Translations under genes and position numbers: made by a program | The notes under the pieces: model-generated | What the model was told of the DNA's origin: nothing | Seen by the model: the letters and a program-made list of their open reading frames with translations, nothing else | Databases searched by the model: none | NCBI RefSeq assembly: GCF_030295425.1 | Contig: NZ_AP027081.1 | Coordinates: 372,001 to 436,000, forward strand | Direction of reading: 5' to 3' | From: Mesoterricola sediminis | GTDB lineage: Bacteria > Acidobacteriota > Holophagae > Holophagales > Holophagaceae | DNA: 64,000 nt | Shown: positions 50,507 through 60,294 of the stretch, one piece after another | Layout of the letters: each line of letters opens with the position of its first letter | Position numbering within the stretch: the first letter of the stretch is position 1

Positions 50507-51190
50507 CTAGCCCAGGCAGGTGGAGCAGCGCGCCCCCTCCTGCAGGCCCCGGATGGCGTCCGGCACCCGGGAGAGGTCGGGGACCTCCAGGAACTCGGCC
50601 TCCGGATCCAGGTCCTCGGGGCGGGGGCGGCCCTCCCGGTTGACCCAGATGGCCGTCCAGCCGGCTTGCAGGGCCCCGGTCACATCGTCCCGCCAGCTGT
50701 CGCCCACCATGGCGATCTCGCCGGGGAAGAGGCCGAGGCGGCGCTGCATGTCCTCGAAGGCCCCCGGCTCGGGCTTCAGGTGGCCGGTCAGCGCGGACAG
50801 GCACCGGGTGGGGATGGCCCGCGCCAGGCCCAGGCGGTCCAGGAAGGCCATGTCGAAACTCTGGGTGTTGGAGAGCAGGCCCACCCGGGCCACCTTGCGG
50901 GTGGCGGCCACCGCCGCCTCCGCCTCCGGGAACCAGGCGGCGTCGTCCGCGGCGGTCTGGAACACGTCGGCCATGGCCAGGATCTGCTCCCCGGTGAGGC
51001 CGAGCCGGTCCATCCAGCCGGCGATGAAGGTGCGGGCGTCCGGGTGGGGGCGGTCCATGGCCTCCTGCCGGAACTCCGGGTAGCGCTCCCGCTGGTCCTC
51101 CGTGAGGAGGCGCTGCAGGTGGCGGAAGGGGTCTCCGTGCCGGCTGTGGACCAGCGTGTTCCAGAGGTCGAACACCACGGCACGGATCAT
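50507..51190 (-). CDS. HAD-family hydrolase
   Basis: A 227-aa phosphatase-like HAD of the subfamily I type. Motif I VVFDLWNTLVHS (the second Asp is Asn-linked, a DxxNT form as in haloacid dehalogenase-like members), motif II LLSNTQS, Lys in GHLKPEPG and motif IV MVGDSWRDDVTGALQAGW are present. A helical cap lies between motifs I and II. The C-terminus has CSTCLG. Its ATG shares one base with the stop of the lipoprotein gene (TGATG). The substrate is unknown. Confidence 0.85.
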   Translation of the reverse strand: MIRAVVFDLWNTLVHSRHGDPFRHLQRLLTEDQRERYPEFRQEAMDRPHPDARTFIAGWMDRLGLTGEQILAMADVFQTAADDAAWFPEAEAAVAATRKVARVGLLSNTQSFDMAFLDRLGLARAIPTRCLSALTGHLKPEPGAFEDMQRRLGLFPGEIAMVGDSWRDDVTGALQAGWTAIWVNREGRPRPEDLDPEAEFLEVPDLSRVPDAIRGLQEGARCSTCLG

Positions 51191-51687
51191 CAGCGTCCTC
51201 CGAAGTCCCGCGTGGTCCGGACCGGCAGCTGGAGGGGGAAACCGAAGGCGTCCACCTTGAGCTGGCCGTCCAGATGCCAGGCGCCACTGCCGCCGGAGGT
51301 CACCGCCTGGATGGCCGTCCAGTTGTCGCGCAGGTCCTGATAGGTGAAGGAGAGTTCCGTTTCCATGCGGGCCGTGCCGCCGGCGGGGAGCTCCAGGGGC
51401 CGGGCCAGCTCCAGGCGCCCCAGGGGACGCCTGGCTTCCCGGAAGGTGAGGCCCAGGTCGCCGCCGAAGCCGAGGACCCGGAAGGGAACCTGGGAGGGGT
51501 TCTCCACCTCCAGGACGAGCCGGAACACGATCCGGGAGCGGTCCAGGGGCAGGGCCACGCGCAGGTCGGGCTCGACCCGGGCCAGCCGGAAGCGGAGGCT
51601 GCGTGCGGCCGCCTGATACTCCTGGATGGGAGAACAGGCCACCGCCGCGGCCAGGACCGGGACCACCCGCCAGGCCCGGGCGGCCAT
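51190..51687 (-). CDS. LEA/WHy-domain lipoprotein
   Basis: 165 aa. A short signal peptide with lipobox (LAAAVAC) is followed by a beta-sandwich typical of LEA type 2/WHy proteins: VALPLDRSRIVFRLVLEVEN and PSQVPFRVLGFGGDLG. The family binds no known ligand; similar lipoproteins are common in Gram-negatives. It is translationally coupled to queD upstream (TGATG) and to the HAD gene downstream. Confidence 0.75.
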   Translation of the reverse strand: MAARAWRVVPVLAAAVACSPIQEYQAAARSLRFRLARVEPDLRVALPLDRSRIVFRLVLEVENPSQVPFRVLGFGGDLGLTFREARRPLGRLELARPLELPAGGTARMETELSFTYQDLRDNWTAIQAVTSGGSGAWHLDGQLKVDAFGFPLQLPVRTTRDFGGR

Positions 51688-52034
51688 CAGGCGCCCCGGT
51701 AGATGACGCAGTTGTCGGCGGTCTCGAACACCTCGACCTGGCAGAGCTCGGGGAGGGCGGGCTTGAGCTGCTCCCAGATCCACACGGAGATGTTCTCGGC
51801 CGTGGACAGGGGGATGAGGTCGTTGAGGAAGTGGTGGTCCAGGCGCTGGATCACCTTCTCCACGACCACCTTGGAGAGGTCGTCGAAGTCGATGATCATG
51901 CCGGTCTCGGGATGCACCGGGCCTTCCAGGGAGACGAACAGCTTGTACGAGTGCCCATGGAGGTTCTTGCACTTGCCGGGGTGGTTGTGGATGAAGTGGG
52001 CGGCCTCGAAGCCGTATTCCTTGCGAAGAATCAT
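51687..52034 (-). CDS. queD: 6-carboxy-5,6,7,8-tetrahydropterin synthase
   Basis: A 115-aa T-fold enzyme for the first pterin-like step of queuosine synthesis. Zinc ligands are complete: His in FEAAHF, HGH in NLHGHSYKL. The catalytic Cys is in PGKCKN and the LDHHFLND and STAENI motifs are present. It contrasts with the degenerate paralogue at 24712-25083. It begins a small operon with the LEA lipoprotein and HAD genes. Confidence 0.94.
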   Translation of the reverse strand: MILRKEYGFEAAHFIHNHPGKCKNLHGHSYKLFVSLEGPVHPETGMIIDFDDLSKVVVEKVIQRLDHHFLNDLIPLSTAENISVWIWEQLKPALPELCQVEVFETADNCVIYRGA

Positions 52035-52067
52035 GAATGGAGCCTCATACCCCGTCGGGGGGTCCCA

Positions 52068-55000
52068 TTATCCCACAGGGCCGGCCTGGACGCCGGGGAT
52101 CCGGATGCGGACCCGGGTGCCCTCCCCCGGGCGGGAGTCCATGGCCACCGTTCCGCCCAGCATCCCGGTCAGGCGCCGCACCAGGGCCAGGCCCAGGCCG
52201 GTCCCGCCGTACTTGCGGGTGGTCCCCGAGTCGGCCTGGACGAACTCCTGGAAGACCTTGGCCTGCTCCTCGGAGGTCATGCCGATGCCGGTGTCCTCCA
52301 CCTCCACCAGGAGGCCGTCGCCGTCCCGGCGGGCCCGGAGGGTCACGCGGCCGTTCTCCGTGAACTTGGCGGCGTTGCCCACCAGGTTGCCCAGGATCTG
52401 GAGGAGGCGGACGGGATCGGTGTGGATGCGCTCCGGGGCCCCCTCCAGGTCCAGGACGAAGGTGTTGCCCTGGCGCTCCACCACGGGCCGGAAGGTTCCG
52501 TCCAGGCGCTCGATGAAGGCCCCGAAGGGGATGTCCTCGGGCTCGACGCGCATGTGCCCGGCCTCGATCTTGGAGATGTCGAGGATGTCGTCGATGAGGG
52601 CCAGGAGGGCCCCGCCGGCCTGGGCGATCTTGAGGGCGTCCTCCAGCGTGGAGGCCAGGCCCCGGTCCCGGGCCTCCTCCTGCAGGAGCTCGGCGTAGAG
52701 CAGGATGGCGTTGAGGGGCGTCCGGAGCTCGTGGCTCATGTTGGCCAGGAAGGCGCTCTTGGCCCGGGAGGCCTCCTGGAGGGCGGCTGTCTGGCGGGCC
52801 ACTTCCTCCTGGAGCTGCCGGTTGCGGGCCTGGAGGGCCAGGCTGCGGAGGCGCACGGCCAAAGCCACCGCCGCCCCCGCCAAGAGCAGGCCGGCGGCCC
52901 GGGCCCAGGGGGTCTCCCACCAGGCGGGGAGCACCCGGAAGGCCACGCTGAGGGTCGGGCCGGTCTCCCCGTCCAGGATGACCCCCCGCATGTCCAGCCG
53001 GTATCGCCCCGCCTGGAGCCCCGCGTAGCGCAGGCGGGGTTCCTCCAGGCGGACCCAGTCCGGGTCGACGCCCTGGAGGCGGGCCTCGAAGACCAGCCGG
53101 CCCGGGGCCTGGTAGGCGGGCACGAGGAACTGGAGCTCCAGTTCGTTCTGCTTCCGGGGCAGACGCGGGGCGGGACCGACGGGATCCAGCTCCAGGCGGC
53201 CGGCTCGGGCCCAGAGGATCAGGGGGCGCTGGAGGGAGGAGGGGCGCTCAAGTGTCCGAGCGAAGCCGTGGCGGTAGAGGGCCAGGCCGGCGGTGGTGCC
53301 CAGCCAGACCTGGTCCCCTTCCGTGAGAATGGCCGCCTCGTTGCACTCCGGGCGGGTGATGCGGTCCTCGGAGCCCACCATCCGGAAGGGCGGGTTGGCG
53401 CCCTCCTCGTACAGCCCCACGCCCAGGTTGGAGCCCACCCACACCCGCCCCTCCCGGTCCACGGCGAGGCTGAACAAGGTCACGTAGGACAGGTCGGCGC
53501 CGTCCGGACCCTGGATGGGCACGGCGCCCACGGGGGTCACCCGGTCCGGGCCCAGGCGGTGCAGCGTGAGGACGGGCCGGTTCCGGTAGCTGACGGCCAT
53601 GCGTCCGTTGGGTCCGAAGGCCACGGCCCCGGGGCCCTCGGGCAGCAGGCCCGGCACCGCCTCCCAGCGGCCGCGGCGGAAGAGGCTCAGGGTGCCGTCG
53701 TGGAGGAGGGCGATGCCGCCCCCCGGCACGGGGCAGAGGCCCTGCACCTCGCCCGGGACCTTGCCGTCCACGGTGACCGGGGTCCAGGTCCAGCCCTGCC
53801 CGCGCCGGGTGCCGCGCACGAGGCCGCCCCCTTCCCGGTCCGCGACCCAGGGGGTGCCCTCGCTGTCCACGGTGAGGGCCCCGGTGACGCGGGCGCGGGG
53901 CAGGGGGTCCACCCGGTGGGTGCGGACGCGCAGGGTGGCGGGGTCCACCTCGAAGACACTGCCCCCGGGGCTGCCGGAGGCCCACAGCTGTCCGTCCGGC
54001 GCCAGGGCCAGGGTCAGGATCCGCCCCGGGAGGAGGGTCTGGAACCCGCCCGGGACGGACCGGCAGAGCCCCTTGTCCGTGGCGGCCCACAGGGTGCCCG
54101 TCCGGTCGCGGGCCAGCATCCAGGTGAGCGATGCGGGCAGCCCGTCCCGGGTGTCCCGGAAGACCCAGGCGCCCCGGCCCAGGGTGCGCAGGATCCCGTG
54201 GTCGGAGCGGATCCAGATCCCGCCCTCCCGGTCCACCAGGCCGCCCTTGGCGTCCTCGGAGGGTTCCCCCCGGCGCTCCCGCCGGGAGCCCTGCACCCGC
54301 CACAGGCCGTCCGCGTCGTCGAACCAGACCCAGCCCGCCGCGTCCCGGTCCAGGCCGGAGTTGAAGCCGAAGCCGCCGGTCATGGCCGCCCGCTCCCGCA
54401 CCCAGGCGCCGCCCCGGGGGCGGTGCCACATGGCGCTGCTCGTGCGCAGCCAGAGCCCGTCCTCGCCGTCCCGGGCCACCTTCAGGAGCACCTCGCTGCT
54501 TCCCACGGGGGGCAGGGCCAGGGGGCGCCAGCCGCCGGGGGTCCACGCCTGGAGGGTCCGGGCCGACAGGACGAGGGTGTCCGTGCGGGCCCCGTCCACA
54601 TAGAGCTGGGTGGGCCGCTCCCCGCCCGGGAGGGGCGGGGCCGGCTCGAACCGCAGGGCGCCGTGCTCCACGTAGAGGTTCGCGGCGCCCAGCAGCCAGA
54701 GGTGGCCGCCGCCGTCGCGGCCCACGGCGCGGAAGGCCTGCCGCGGTAGGCCATGGGCCGCGCCCAGGAGGACCGTCCGCCGGTCCCGGATGAGGCAGGC
54801 GCCCGCCTCCGTGGCCACCCAGAGGGAGCCGTCCGGGTCCGCCGCCAGGGCCGTGACGAGGGTGGAGGGCAGGGGGCCCTGGTACGACACGAACCGCCGG
54901 CCCTCGAAAATGGCCAGCCCCGCCTCCGTCCCGGCCCAGATGAGCCCCTCCTTGTCCTGGGCCAGGGCCCGCACCACCTCGCTGGTCAGCCCCTCGTCGT

Positions 55001-55103
55001 TGCCGTAGCGCCGGACGGGCCAGTGCCCCGCCCCCTGGGCCGGCAACGGCCATGCCGTCAGGGCCAGGAACAGGGGAAGGATGGTCCGACGGAGGGATCG
55101 CAC
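52068..55103 (-). CDS. Reg_prop-type sensor histidine kinase
   Basis: A 1011-aa envelope sensor. A signal sequence (ILPLFLALTAWPLPAQGAG) is followed by about 600 residues of repeated beta-propeller blades (reg_prop: GLTSEVVRALAQDKEGLIWA, GTEAGLAIFEG and later repeats). A Y_Y_Y domain (RYAGLQAGRYRLDMRG), one transmembrane helix (WARAAGLLLAGAAVALAVRL), a HisKA domain (FLANMSHELRTPLNAILLYA) and an HATPase domain (NLVGNAAKFTENG, VEDTGIGMT, GTGLGLAL) complete it. Similar proteins sense polysaccharides, often as hybrids; this one has no receiver domain, and no response regulator is adjacent. Confidence 0.94.
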   Translation of the reverse strand: MRSLRRTILPLFLALTAWPLPAQGAGHWPVRRYGNDEGLTSEVVRALAQDKEGLIWAGTEAGLAIFEGRRFVSYQGPLPSTLVTALAADPDGSLWVATEAGACLIRDRRTVLLGAAHGLPRQAFRAVGRDGGGHLWLLGAANLYVEHGALRFEPAPPLPGGERPTQLYVDGARTDTLVLSARTLQAWTPGGWRPLALPPVGSSEVLLKVARDGEDGLWLRTSSAMWHRPRGGAWVRERAAMTGGFGFNSGLDRDAAGWVWFDDADGLWRVQGSRRERRGEPSEDAKGGLVDREGGIWIRSDHGILRTLGRGAWVFRDTRDGLPASLTWMLARDRTGTLWAATDKGLCRSVPGGFQTLLPGRILTLALAPDGQLWASGSPGGSVFEVDPATLRVRTHRVDPLPRARVTGALTVDSEGTPWVADREGGGLVRGTRRGQGWTWTPVTVDGKVPGEVQGLCPVPGGGIALLHDGTLSLFRRGRWEAVPGLLPEGPGAVAFGPNGRMAVSYRNRPVLTLHRLGPDRVTPVGAVPIQGPDGADLSYVTLFSLAVDREGRVWVGSNLGVGLYEEGANPPFRMVGSEDRITRPECNEAAILTEGDQVWLGTTAGLALYRHGFARTLERPSSLQRPLILWARAGRLELDPVGPAPRLPRKQNELELQFLVPAYQAPGRLVFEARLQGVDPDWVRLEEPRLRYAGLQAGRYRLDMRGVILDGETGPTLSVAFRVLPAWWETPWARAAGLLLAGAAVALAVRLRSLALQARNRQLQEEVARQTAALQEASRAKSAFLANMSHELRTPLNAILLYAELLQEEARDRGLASTLEDALKIAQAGGALLALIDDILDISKIEAGHMRVEPEDIPFGAFIERLDGTFRPVVERQGNTFVLDLEGAPERIHTDPVRLLQILGNLVGNAAKFTENGRVTLRARRDGDGLLVEVEDTGIGMTSEEQAKVFQEFVQADSGTTRKYGGTGLGLALVRRLTGMLGGTVAMDSRPGEGTRVRIRIPGVQAGPVG

Positions 55104-55183
55104 GATCAGGAGCCGAGTGATGAATGATTGAAAGGTTGTCCCATGGTAGGGCCCCGCCCATGGGAATGCCAGCCGCCTTCGCC

Positions 55184-55230
55184 TGGTGCGCCCAACAGGA
55201 CTCGAACCTGTGGCCTACGGCTTAGAAGGC
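55184..55230 (-). repeat. Left attachment site: tRNA-Arg 3' fragment
   Basis: 47 nt identical to 60295-60341. It covers the 3' half of tRNA-Arg from the anticodon stem to CCA. No 5' half is present here, so it is not a functional tRNA. Confidence 0.85.
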
Positions 55231-55386
55231 ATGATAATAACCAATAAAAACAATAATTAGGGTCAATTTGGGTGACGTTGGGGTTTCGGTTTTTTTGATT
55301 TGACCGGGGTGGTGGAGGCCCGATCTGAGAGACCCATCATGGATTCAAGACGATCACCGGAACTCCAAAGGGCATCGCTGGCGCTC

Positions 55387-56967
55387 GATAGAGTCCCAGG
55401 GAGTGGTGTAAGAGCCGGGTAGGCAGACAGATGGCCACCGTCCTCCGTATGTTTGTTTTTGCGGAAACAACATAGGAGCGGAGAACGATGGCCAGAGAAA
55501 GTGTGGAGGGTCTTGGGGCCCTGGGCAAGGCTTTGGAGGAAGGCAGCGGGGATTTCCTGCGCCAGCTCGTGATGATGACCCTGGAACGGATCATGGCAAG
55601 CGACGTCACCGCTCTCTGCCAGGCGGAGGCCGGGGAACGTTCGCCCTTGCGCGAGAATCAACGGAACGGGTACCGGGACCGGGCCTGGGAAACCCGCCTG
55701 GGGACGATGCCGCTGCGGATTCCGAAGCTTCGTCAGGGAAGCTACATGCCAGACTTTCTGGAGCCGCGCAGAAGCTGGGAAAGGGCCTTCCTGAGCGTGG
55801 TCTCGGAAGCCTACGTGCTCGGGATCTCCACCCGCAAGGTGGAGCACCTGGTCGAGGCCATGGGGGCCAAGGGGATGTCGAAAAGCGAAGTCTCCAGGCT
55901 GGCCAAGGACCTGGATACCGAGGTGACGGCGTTTCGTGAAAGGCCCCTGGAGGGCCCCTACCGCTACATCTGGCTGGACGCCATGTATCCGAAGGTTAGG
56001 GAAGGTCAGCGGGTGGTGGGCCTGGCAGTGCTCGTGGCCATTGGCGTGAACCAGCAGGGATACCGGGAGGTGCTGGGCCTGGAAGTTGCTGATGGCGAGA
56101 TGGAATCGGCGTGGAGCGGCTTCCTGGAGGGCCTGGTCAAGCGCGGGCTGAAGGGCGTCGAGCTGGTGGTTTCGGACGCCCACACTGGGCTGAAGGCGGC
56201 GGTGCGGCGGGTCCTGAACGGTGTCTCCTGGCAGCGGTGCCGGGTTCATTTCATGCGGAATGCAGCGACGCGGTTGCCCAAGGCGGCGCAGGAGGAGCTT
56301 CTGGACCGCCTGAAGCAGGCCTTCCAGGCGCCCTGCAAGGAGGATGCGCAGCGGTTGTTCGCAGCCCTGGCCCTGGATACCCAGCGCAAGCACCCCGGCT
56401 TCTCGGCCCTGCTGGACGAGGCGGTGGAGGACGTCCTGGTCTACATGGATTTCCCCAAAGCCCACTGGCGAAAGATCCACTCGACCAACGTGCTGGAACG
56501 GGAGAACCGTGAGCTTCGCCGGCGATCCGACGTGGTGGGCATCTTTCCGAACCGGGCCGCAGTGCTGCGCCTTCTGGGCTCGTTGCTCGCGGACCAGCAT
56601 GCTGAGTGGGTTTCTGCCCGGTTCCCTTACTTGAAGGTGAAGGCGTGATGGCCCTGGGGCGAGGTCGCGACCCACCCGGCCGGGGCGGTGCGCGGGCATG
56701 GAAAGGCTGATGGATTGCCCGCTGGATTTCGCTGCGCGAAACGGGCCTCCGGCCCGCCCTCCGGGTCCACAGGCAACGCCCCTGCGGGGCGCCCTTCGGG
56801 TCCACAACCTTCCAACACCCGCGGGCTTCGCCTGGAAAACGCTGGCGCGTTTTCCACACCGCCCCGGCCAAAGGTCCATCAGCAGCAGCATTTCATTGAA
56901 ATCGGATCATACGGGTACGGCGGCGCTTCGCTGGCCGCTCTTGCTACACCACTTGACGGGACTCGGG
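55387..56967 (+). mobile_element. IS256-family insertion sequence
   Basis: About 1.58 kb. The left end (55391-55418) and the reverse complement of the right end (about 56935-56964) share GAGTCCC and AGTGGTGTA blocks as imperfect inverted repeats. The 9-bp sequence CTGGCGCTC flanks it at 55378-55386 and 56968-56976, matching the 8-9 bp target duplication of this family. It carries one full-length transposase. Confidence 0.75.
55488..56648 (+). CDS. IS256-family (Mutator-type) transposase
   Basis: A 386-aa DDE transposase, the usual length for the family. Typical pieces are [44 protein letters not shown] (first Asp), [13 protein letters not shown] (second Asp), [11 protein letters not shown] and [20 protein letters not shown] with the catalytic Glu. 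GGAG lies 4 nt before the ATG. The frame is intact, so it may be active. Confidence 0.93.
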   Translation: MARESVEGLGALGKALEEGSGDFLRQLVMMTLERIMASDVTALCQAEAGERSPLRENQRNGYRDRAWETRLGTMPLRIPKLRQGSYMPDFLEPRRSWERAFLSVVSEAYVLGISTRKVEHLVEAMGAKGMSKSEVSRLAKDLDTEVTAFRERPLEGPYRYIWLDAMYPKVREGQRVVGLAVLVAIGVNQQGYREVLGLEVADGEMESAWSGFLEGLVKRGLKGVELVVSDAHTGLKAAVRRVLNGVSWQRCRVHFMRNAATRLPKAAQEELLDRLKQAFQAPCKEDAQRLFAALALDTQRKHPGFSALLDEAVEDVLVYMDFPKAHWRKIHSTNVLERENRELRRRSDVVGIFPNRAAVLRLLGSLLADQHAEWVSARFPYLKVKA

Positions 56968-57007
56968 CTGGCGCTCTCGGTGATCCATTGTGCCGACCGT
57001 ATTGCGG

Positions 57008-57988
57008 CTAATGGTCGGTCGCCACGAAGGTCAGGCGAACAACGTTGTCCTTGCGCAACACAAGCCAATCATGGGCAATGCCAGAAGCCACAAGGTCTTG
57101 GACGGCTCGTCTCTTGAGATTTTCGCCGGACAATTCTCCCACCTTGATCAGTTGGTCTCCGACCTGGCAGCCGGCCTTCTCCATCCTTCCCCCTGCTTTC
57201 ACGTGGGCAATATAAAGTTTCTGCCCCGCCTCATCCCTGCGCCATGCAAGGGGGAGCCGACGATGCGCCGCCTTGTCGAAAGGTAAGTAGCCTTCTTCGT
57301 CAAGAGTCAGCTTCATCCGTGGATTCCCCTTGGAGAAATCGAACCAGACAGGATTGCAACTCCACACAGACGAACCAATCAGTGCATCACCATCATTTTG
57401 TTCAAATGTTACCGGTGCGTTTTGCCATTGATAATTACCCCACATGATCTGATCTATAATTATTTCGGTTCCTTGGTTTGATCCACCGAAGTATGTGCCT
57501 GAGCTTATGGTTTTTTGTCCCTTTAAATTGGGTTTGTATTTTTGCGGGAAACTCATGCCACCCAGAAAGCCTGTGTCCACTGCAGCCATGACCTCCCTCC
57601 CAAAAAGGTTCAGGATTGCATAAGGGATACCGTCCTTTCCAAATTTTAGAGGGACTTCCTTCATGCCCAGGCATGGCTCGGTTTGCCAAGCAATATTTCG
57701 CATTTTTAGGTCTAGCAAAATTTGCGTGTCCTCCAAAAAGCTCATTCCAAGGATCCCATCGACAGGCTTATCTTGGAATGCTCCAAGCGTTGTCCTTATG
57801 TCGTGAATGGTTGCCTTGACGTTCTCACGAACGAGCCCGTCAATAACCATGCGCTTAATTAGGATTGGCGTAGTATTTTGTGAGAGTTCAGATGCGTCTA
57901 CAACTTTGACGGGTGAGTTACTGCCTAAACGATAAAACTGATTGGATATACGTGAATCTAAAACCGACAAGCTGGCTCCAGTGTCAAT
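57008..57988 (-). pseudogene. Retropepsin-like aspartic protease, C-terminal part (split by IS)
   Basis: The larger half of an interrupted gene. It begins at IDTGASLSVLD, the first catalytic DTGA loop, and contains a second DTG region (AAVDTGFLGGMSFP), as in two-lobed aspartyl proteases of the retropepsin-like clan. The C-terminal part (LYIAHVKAGGRMEKAGCQVG, DQLIKVGELSG) is a PDZ-like domain. The N-terminus lies beyond the IS1380-family element at 59661-59855. Upstream codons in this frame (57989-58084) belong to the IS and are not protein sequence of this gene. Rejoined, the protein has about 389 aa. Confidence 0.8.
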
Positions 57989-59660
57989 ACCTGAGTCCGT
58001 GCAATCCGCCTGCGGCGAATCTCCGGAAACCCAATATCCATGAGGGTTTGGTACCATTGTAGTCGGGTGATCGGTGTCACCCAACGGGTGACCCGAATGG
58101 AAATCAAGTTCATCAAGTCTGAGAAGATGGAACTGGTTGGAGGCGCAGGGCTTGCCTTGGTGGGCCAGATCCTGAACCGGTGCACGACCCTGGGCAAGGA
58201 TCTCACCCGGCAGTTCCCCAAGCGGACCGGAGCCGTGCCGACCGGCGACGTGGCTTTGGCCTACGTCGCAACCCTCTGCACGGGGAAGAGCGACTTCGAG
58301 GCCGTCTCGACCCTGGAGGACAAGGTGCTCGCGCCGGAGAGCCTGGGCCTTCAGGCCTTCCCCTCGCCGGTCACCGTCCGGCAGCGGCTGGACGAAGGGG
58401 CGGACCTCTACATGCCCTACGTACAGAAAGCCACCGGCGACCTCCTACGCAAGAGCAAGGCCCCGATCACCGCCCTCTCCACCGGGCACGTGGCCCTGGA
58501 CGTCGATGTCACCCCGCTGGACAACTCCAACTCCAAGAAGGAAGGCATCGGCTGGACCTACAAGCAATTCGAGGGCTACGCGCCCATCGCCGCCTACCTG
58601 GGCGAGGAGGGCTGGGCCCTGGGCTTCGAATTGCGGGAGGGGACCCAACACTCGCAGAAGGAGACCCCCGCGTTCCTGGCGCGGGTGAGCGCCCTCGCCA
58701 AGAAACTGGTGAGCGGGAGGAGGATCCTGCTCCGCATGGATTCCGGCAACGACGCATTGGAGAACTACGCCCTGGCTGCCGAGGAAGGCATCGACTACCT
58801 GGTCAAGCACAACTGGCGCACGGAGAACCTGGAGGTCTGGGCGGACAAGGCCGCGGGCATGCCGGAATCCGCCTGGAGCCACCCCCGGGAAGGGAAGCGG
58901 GTGGTGCGCTTCTCGGAGCGGATGGAACGAACGGTGAAGTTCAAAGGCGAGGAAAGGGTTGTTCGCTACCGGATGGTGGTGGAGGTTTCCGAGCGCACCA
59001 CGGACGCCAAGGGCAACGCCCTGCTGCTCCCCCTGGTGGGCGTGGATGCCTGGATCACCAGCCTGGACCTGCCGGAAGCCGACGTGGTCGCCATCTACCG
59101 GGACCACGGCACGAGCGAGCAGTTCCATTCCGAGATGAAGGGAGAACTCGATCTGGAGCGGCTTCCCAGCGGCAAGTTCATGACCAACGCCCTCATCCTG
59201 GAGATGGGCGTCCTGGCCTACAACGTCCTGCGCCTCATGGGGCAGATCGGCCTGAAGGGGTACAAGCAGCGGCACGAGAGCAAGCGTCGCCGCATCCGGA
59301 CGGTGATCCAGGAACTGCTGTGCGTGGCGGCACGGGTCGTTCACCACGCGGGCCAGGTGGCCTACAAGTTCGGGCGGACCTGTCTGGCCTTCGACCGGCT
59401 GGTCCTGCTCCGAGCCCATTTCTGCGGCGCCTGACGGCCTCCACGCTCTCGATCGGATGCCTCCAGAAACCACCGGCGTCAGGCCGGAGGACCATCCGGA
59501 ATTTGGGGTATCCCGCCAAACGCCCCTGTTTCCCGGCCCACGAAGGGACCGTGAAGGTGCGAAGGCGGCCTTCGACATCTCAACCCGGCGCCTGGTCGGC
59601 GACAATGGCCCCATTCGGAGCGTGTTCCGTCGGATCCCGCAGGGATCCGCACGGATTCAC
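57989..59660 (+). mobile_element. IS1380-family insertion sequence inside the protease gene
   Basis: 1672 bp with GTCAAT duplicated at both ends (57983-57988 and 59661-59666). Outer ends are imperfect inverted repeats: left ACCTGAGTCCGTGC and right (reverse complement) GTGAATCCGTGC. Removing the element and one GTCAAT restores the frame of a retropepsin-like gene exactly. Confidence 0.85.
58097..59434 (+). CDS. IS1380-family transposase
   Basis: A 445-aa DDE-type transposase. Family features are HVALDVDVTPLDNSNSKKEG (first Asp pair), RILLRMDSGNDALENY (second Asp), and YRDHGTSEQFHSEMKGELDL, ERLPSG (catalytic Glu), followed by a C-terminal helical part. The start ATG 58097 is preferred; a longer frame begins at 58040. 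The frame is intact. Confidence 0.93.
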   Translation: MEIKFIKSEKMELVGGAGLALVGQILNRCTTLGKDLTRQFPKRTGAVPTGDVALAYVATLCTGKSDFEAVSTLEDKVLAPESLGLQAFPSPVTVRQRLDEGADLYMPYVQKATGDLLRKSKAPITALSTGHVALDVDVTPLDNSNSKKEGIGWTYKQFEGYAPIAAYLGEEGWALGFELREGTQHSQKETPAFLARVSALAKKLVSGRRILLRMDSGNDALENYALAAEEGIDYLVKHNWRTENLEVWADKAAGMPESAWSHPREGKRVVRFSERMERTVKFKGEERVVRYRMVVEVSERTTDAKGNALLLPLVGVDAWITSLDLPEADVVAIYRDHGTSEQFHSEMKGELDLERLPSGKFMTNALILEMGVLAYNVLRLMGQIGLKGYKQRHESKRRRIRTVIQELLCVAARVVHHAGQVAYKFGRTCLAFDRLVLLRAHFCGA

Positions 59661-59855
59661 GTCAATATTAAACCGGTAAGAATGACTGGAGCCGGGATGA
59701 TCAGGGTCATCTAGAACAACAAGAACTATTGGTGCTCCATTTTCATCAACTTCTATGGACGAAGTTCGATGAGCCCCATCAACATTCCCAAGAAGGGACA
59801 TTGTGCCCAAGACGGATGCCACCCTTATAAGCCATCCAAATATGCACGCCTTCAC
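59661..59855 (-). pseudogene. Retropepsin-like aspartic protease, N-terminal part (split by IS)
   Basis: 65 codons from GTG 59855, which has AGGAGG 7 nt upstream (a TTG at 59861 is an alternative). It encodes a signal peptide (IFGWLIRVASVLGTMSLLG), a linker and a strand SYRFNID that ends exactly where DTGAS resumes at 57988. The protein was therefore exported before inactivation. Confidence 0.78.
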
Positions 59856-59861
59856 GATCAA

Positions 59862-60294
59862 ACCTCCTCTTGCGCTTGGGCTGGTATGATTTTATTGATA
59901 AGAACAAACCTTCGCGCAACAAATAAGATTCAGGGCGGGGTGAAAGTTGATGCCGAATTGAAACTGGCTGAACGGGGTTTAGGGTGATTGAAATGGTGGA
60001 GTCAGGCCCCCAGGGCTTGGCTCCACTTTGGTATTTGACGGGATTGCACCCCAGCTGTGGCACATGCTGGTCGGGCGCGAAAAGGAATCGGCCGAGTCGA
60101 GGCGCGAATTGCGGGACCGTCCAATGCTTCTCAAATCCCCCACTGAAAAATGGGTGACTTTTGGGGAGGAAACCCGCGAACATCGCCAAAAACATTAGAC
60201 TTATTCATACTGAATTCAGGCGACGATTCGGGTTTTTCGGGGCGGTCGTGTTTCGTATCCTTGATATTAAGTGTTGAATATGATGGTTTTGAAT
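59862..60294 (+). other. Unassigned island sequence next to tRNA-Arg
   Basis: About 430 bp inside the island. A minus-strand frame (59779-60195) exists but has no recognisable domain, an unusual composition and overlaps the protease start region; it is not called. No att-like repeat other than the tRNA duplicate and no integrase fragment was seen. Confidence 0.35.

Noticed and set aside
55184-55230. A second tRNA-Arg
   Set aside because: Only the 3' half is present and no D-arm or 5' acceptor strand precedes it; it is better explained as an attachment-site copy.
57989-58084. N-terminal extension of the protease C-terminal half
   Set aside because: These codons lie inside the IS1380-family element; the true upstream part is at 59661-59855.
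59779-60195. A minus-strand frame in the island near tRNA-Arg
   Set aside because: No domain, atypical composition, and overlap with the ribosome site and start of the protease gene.
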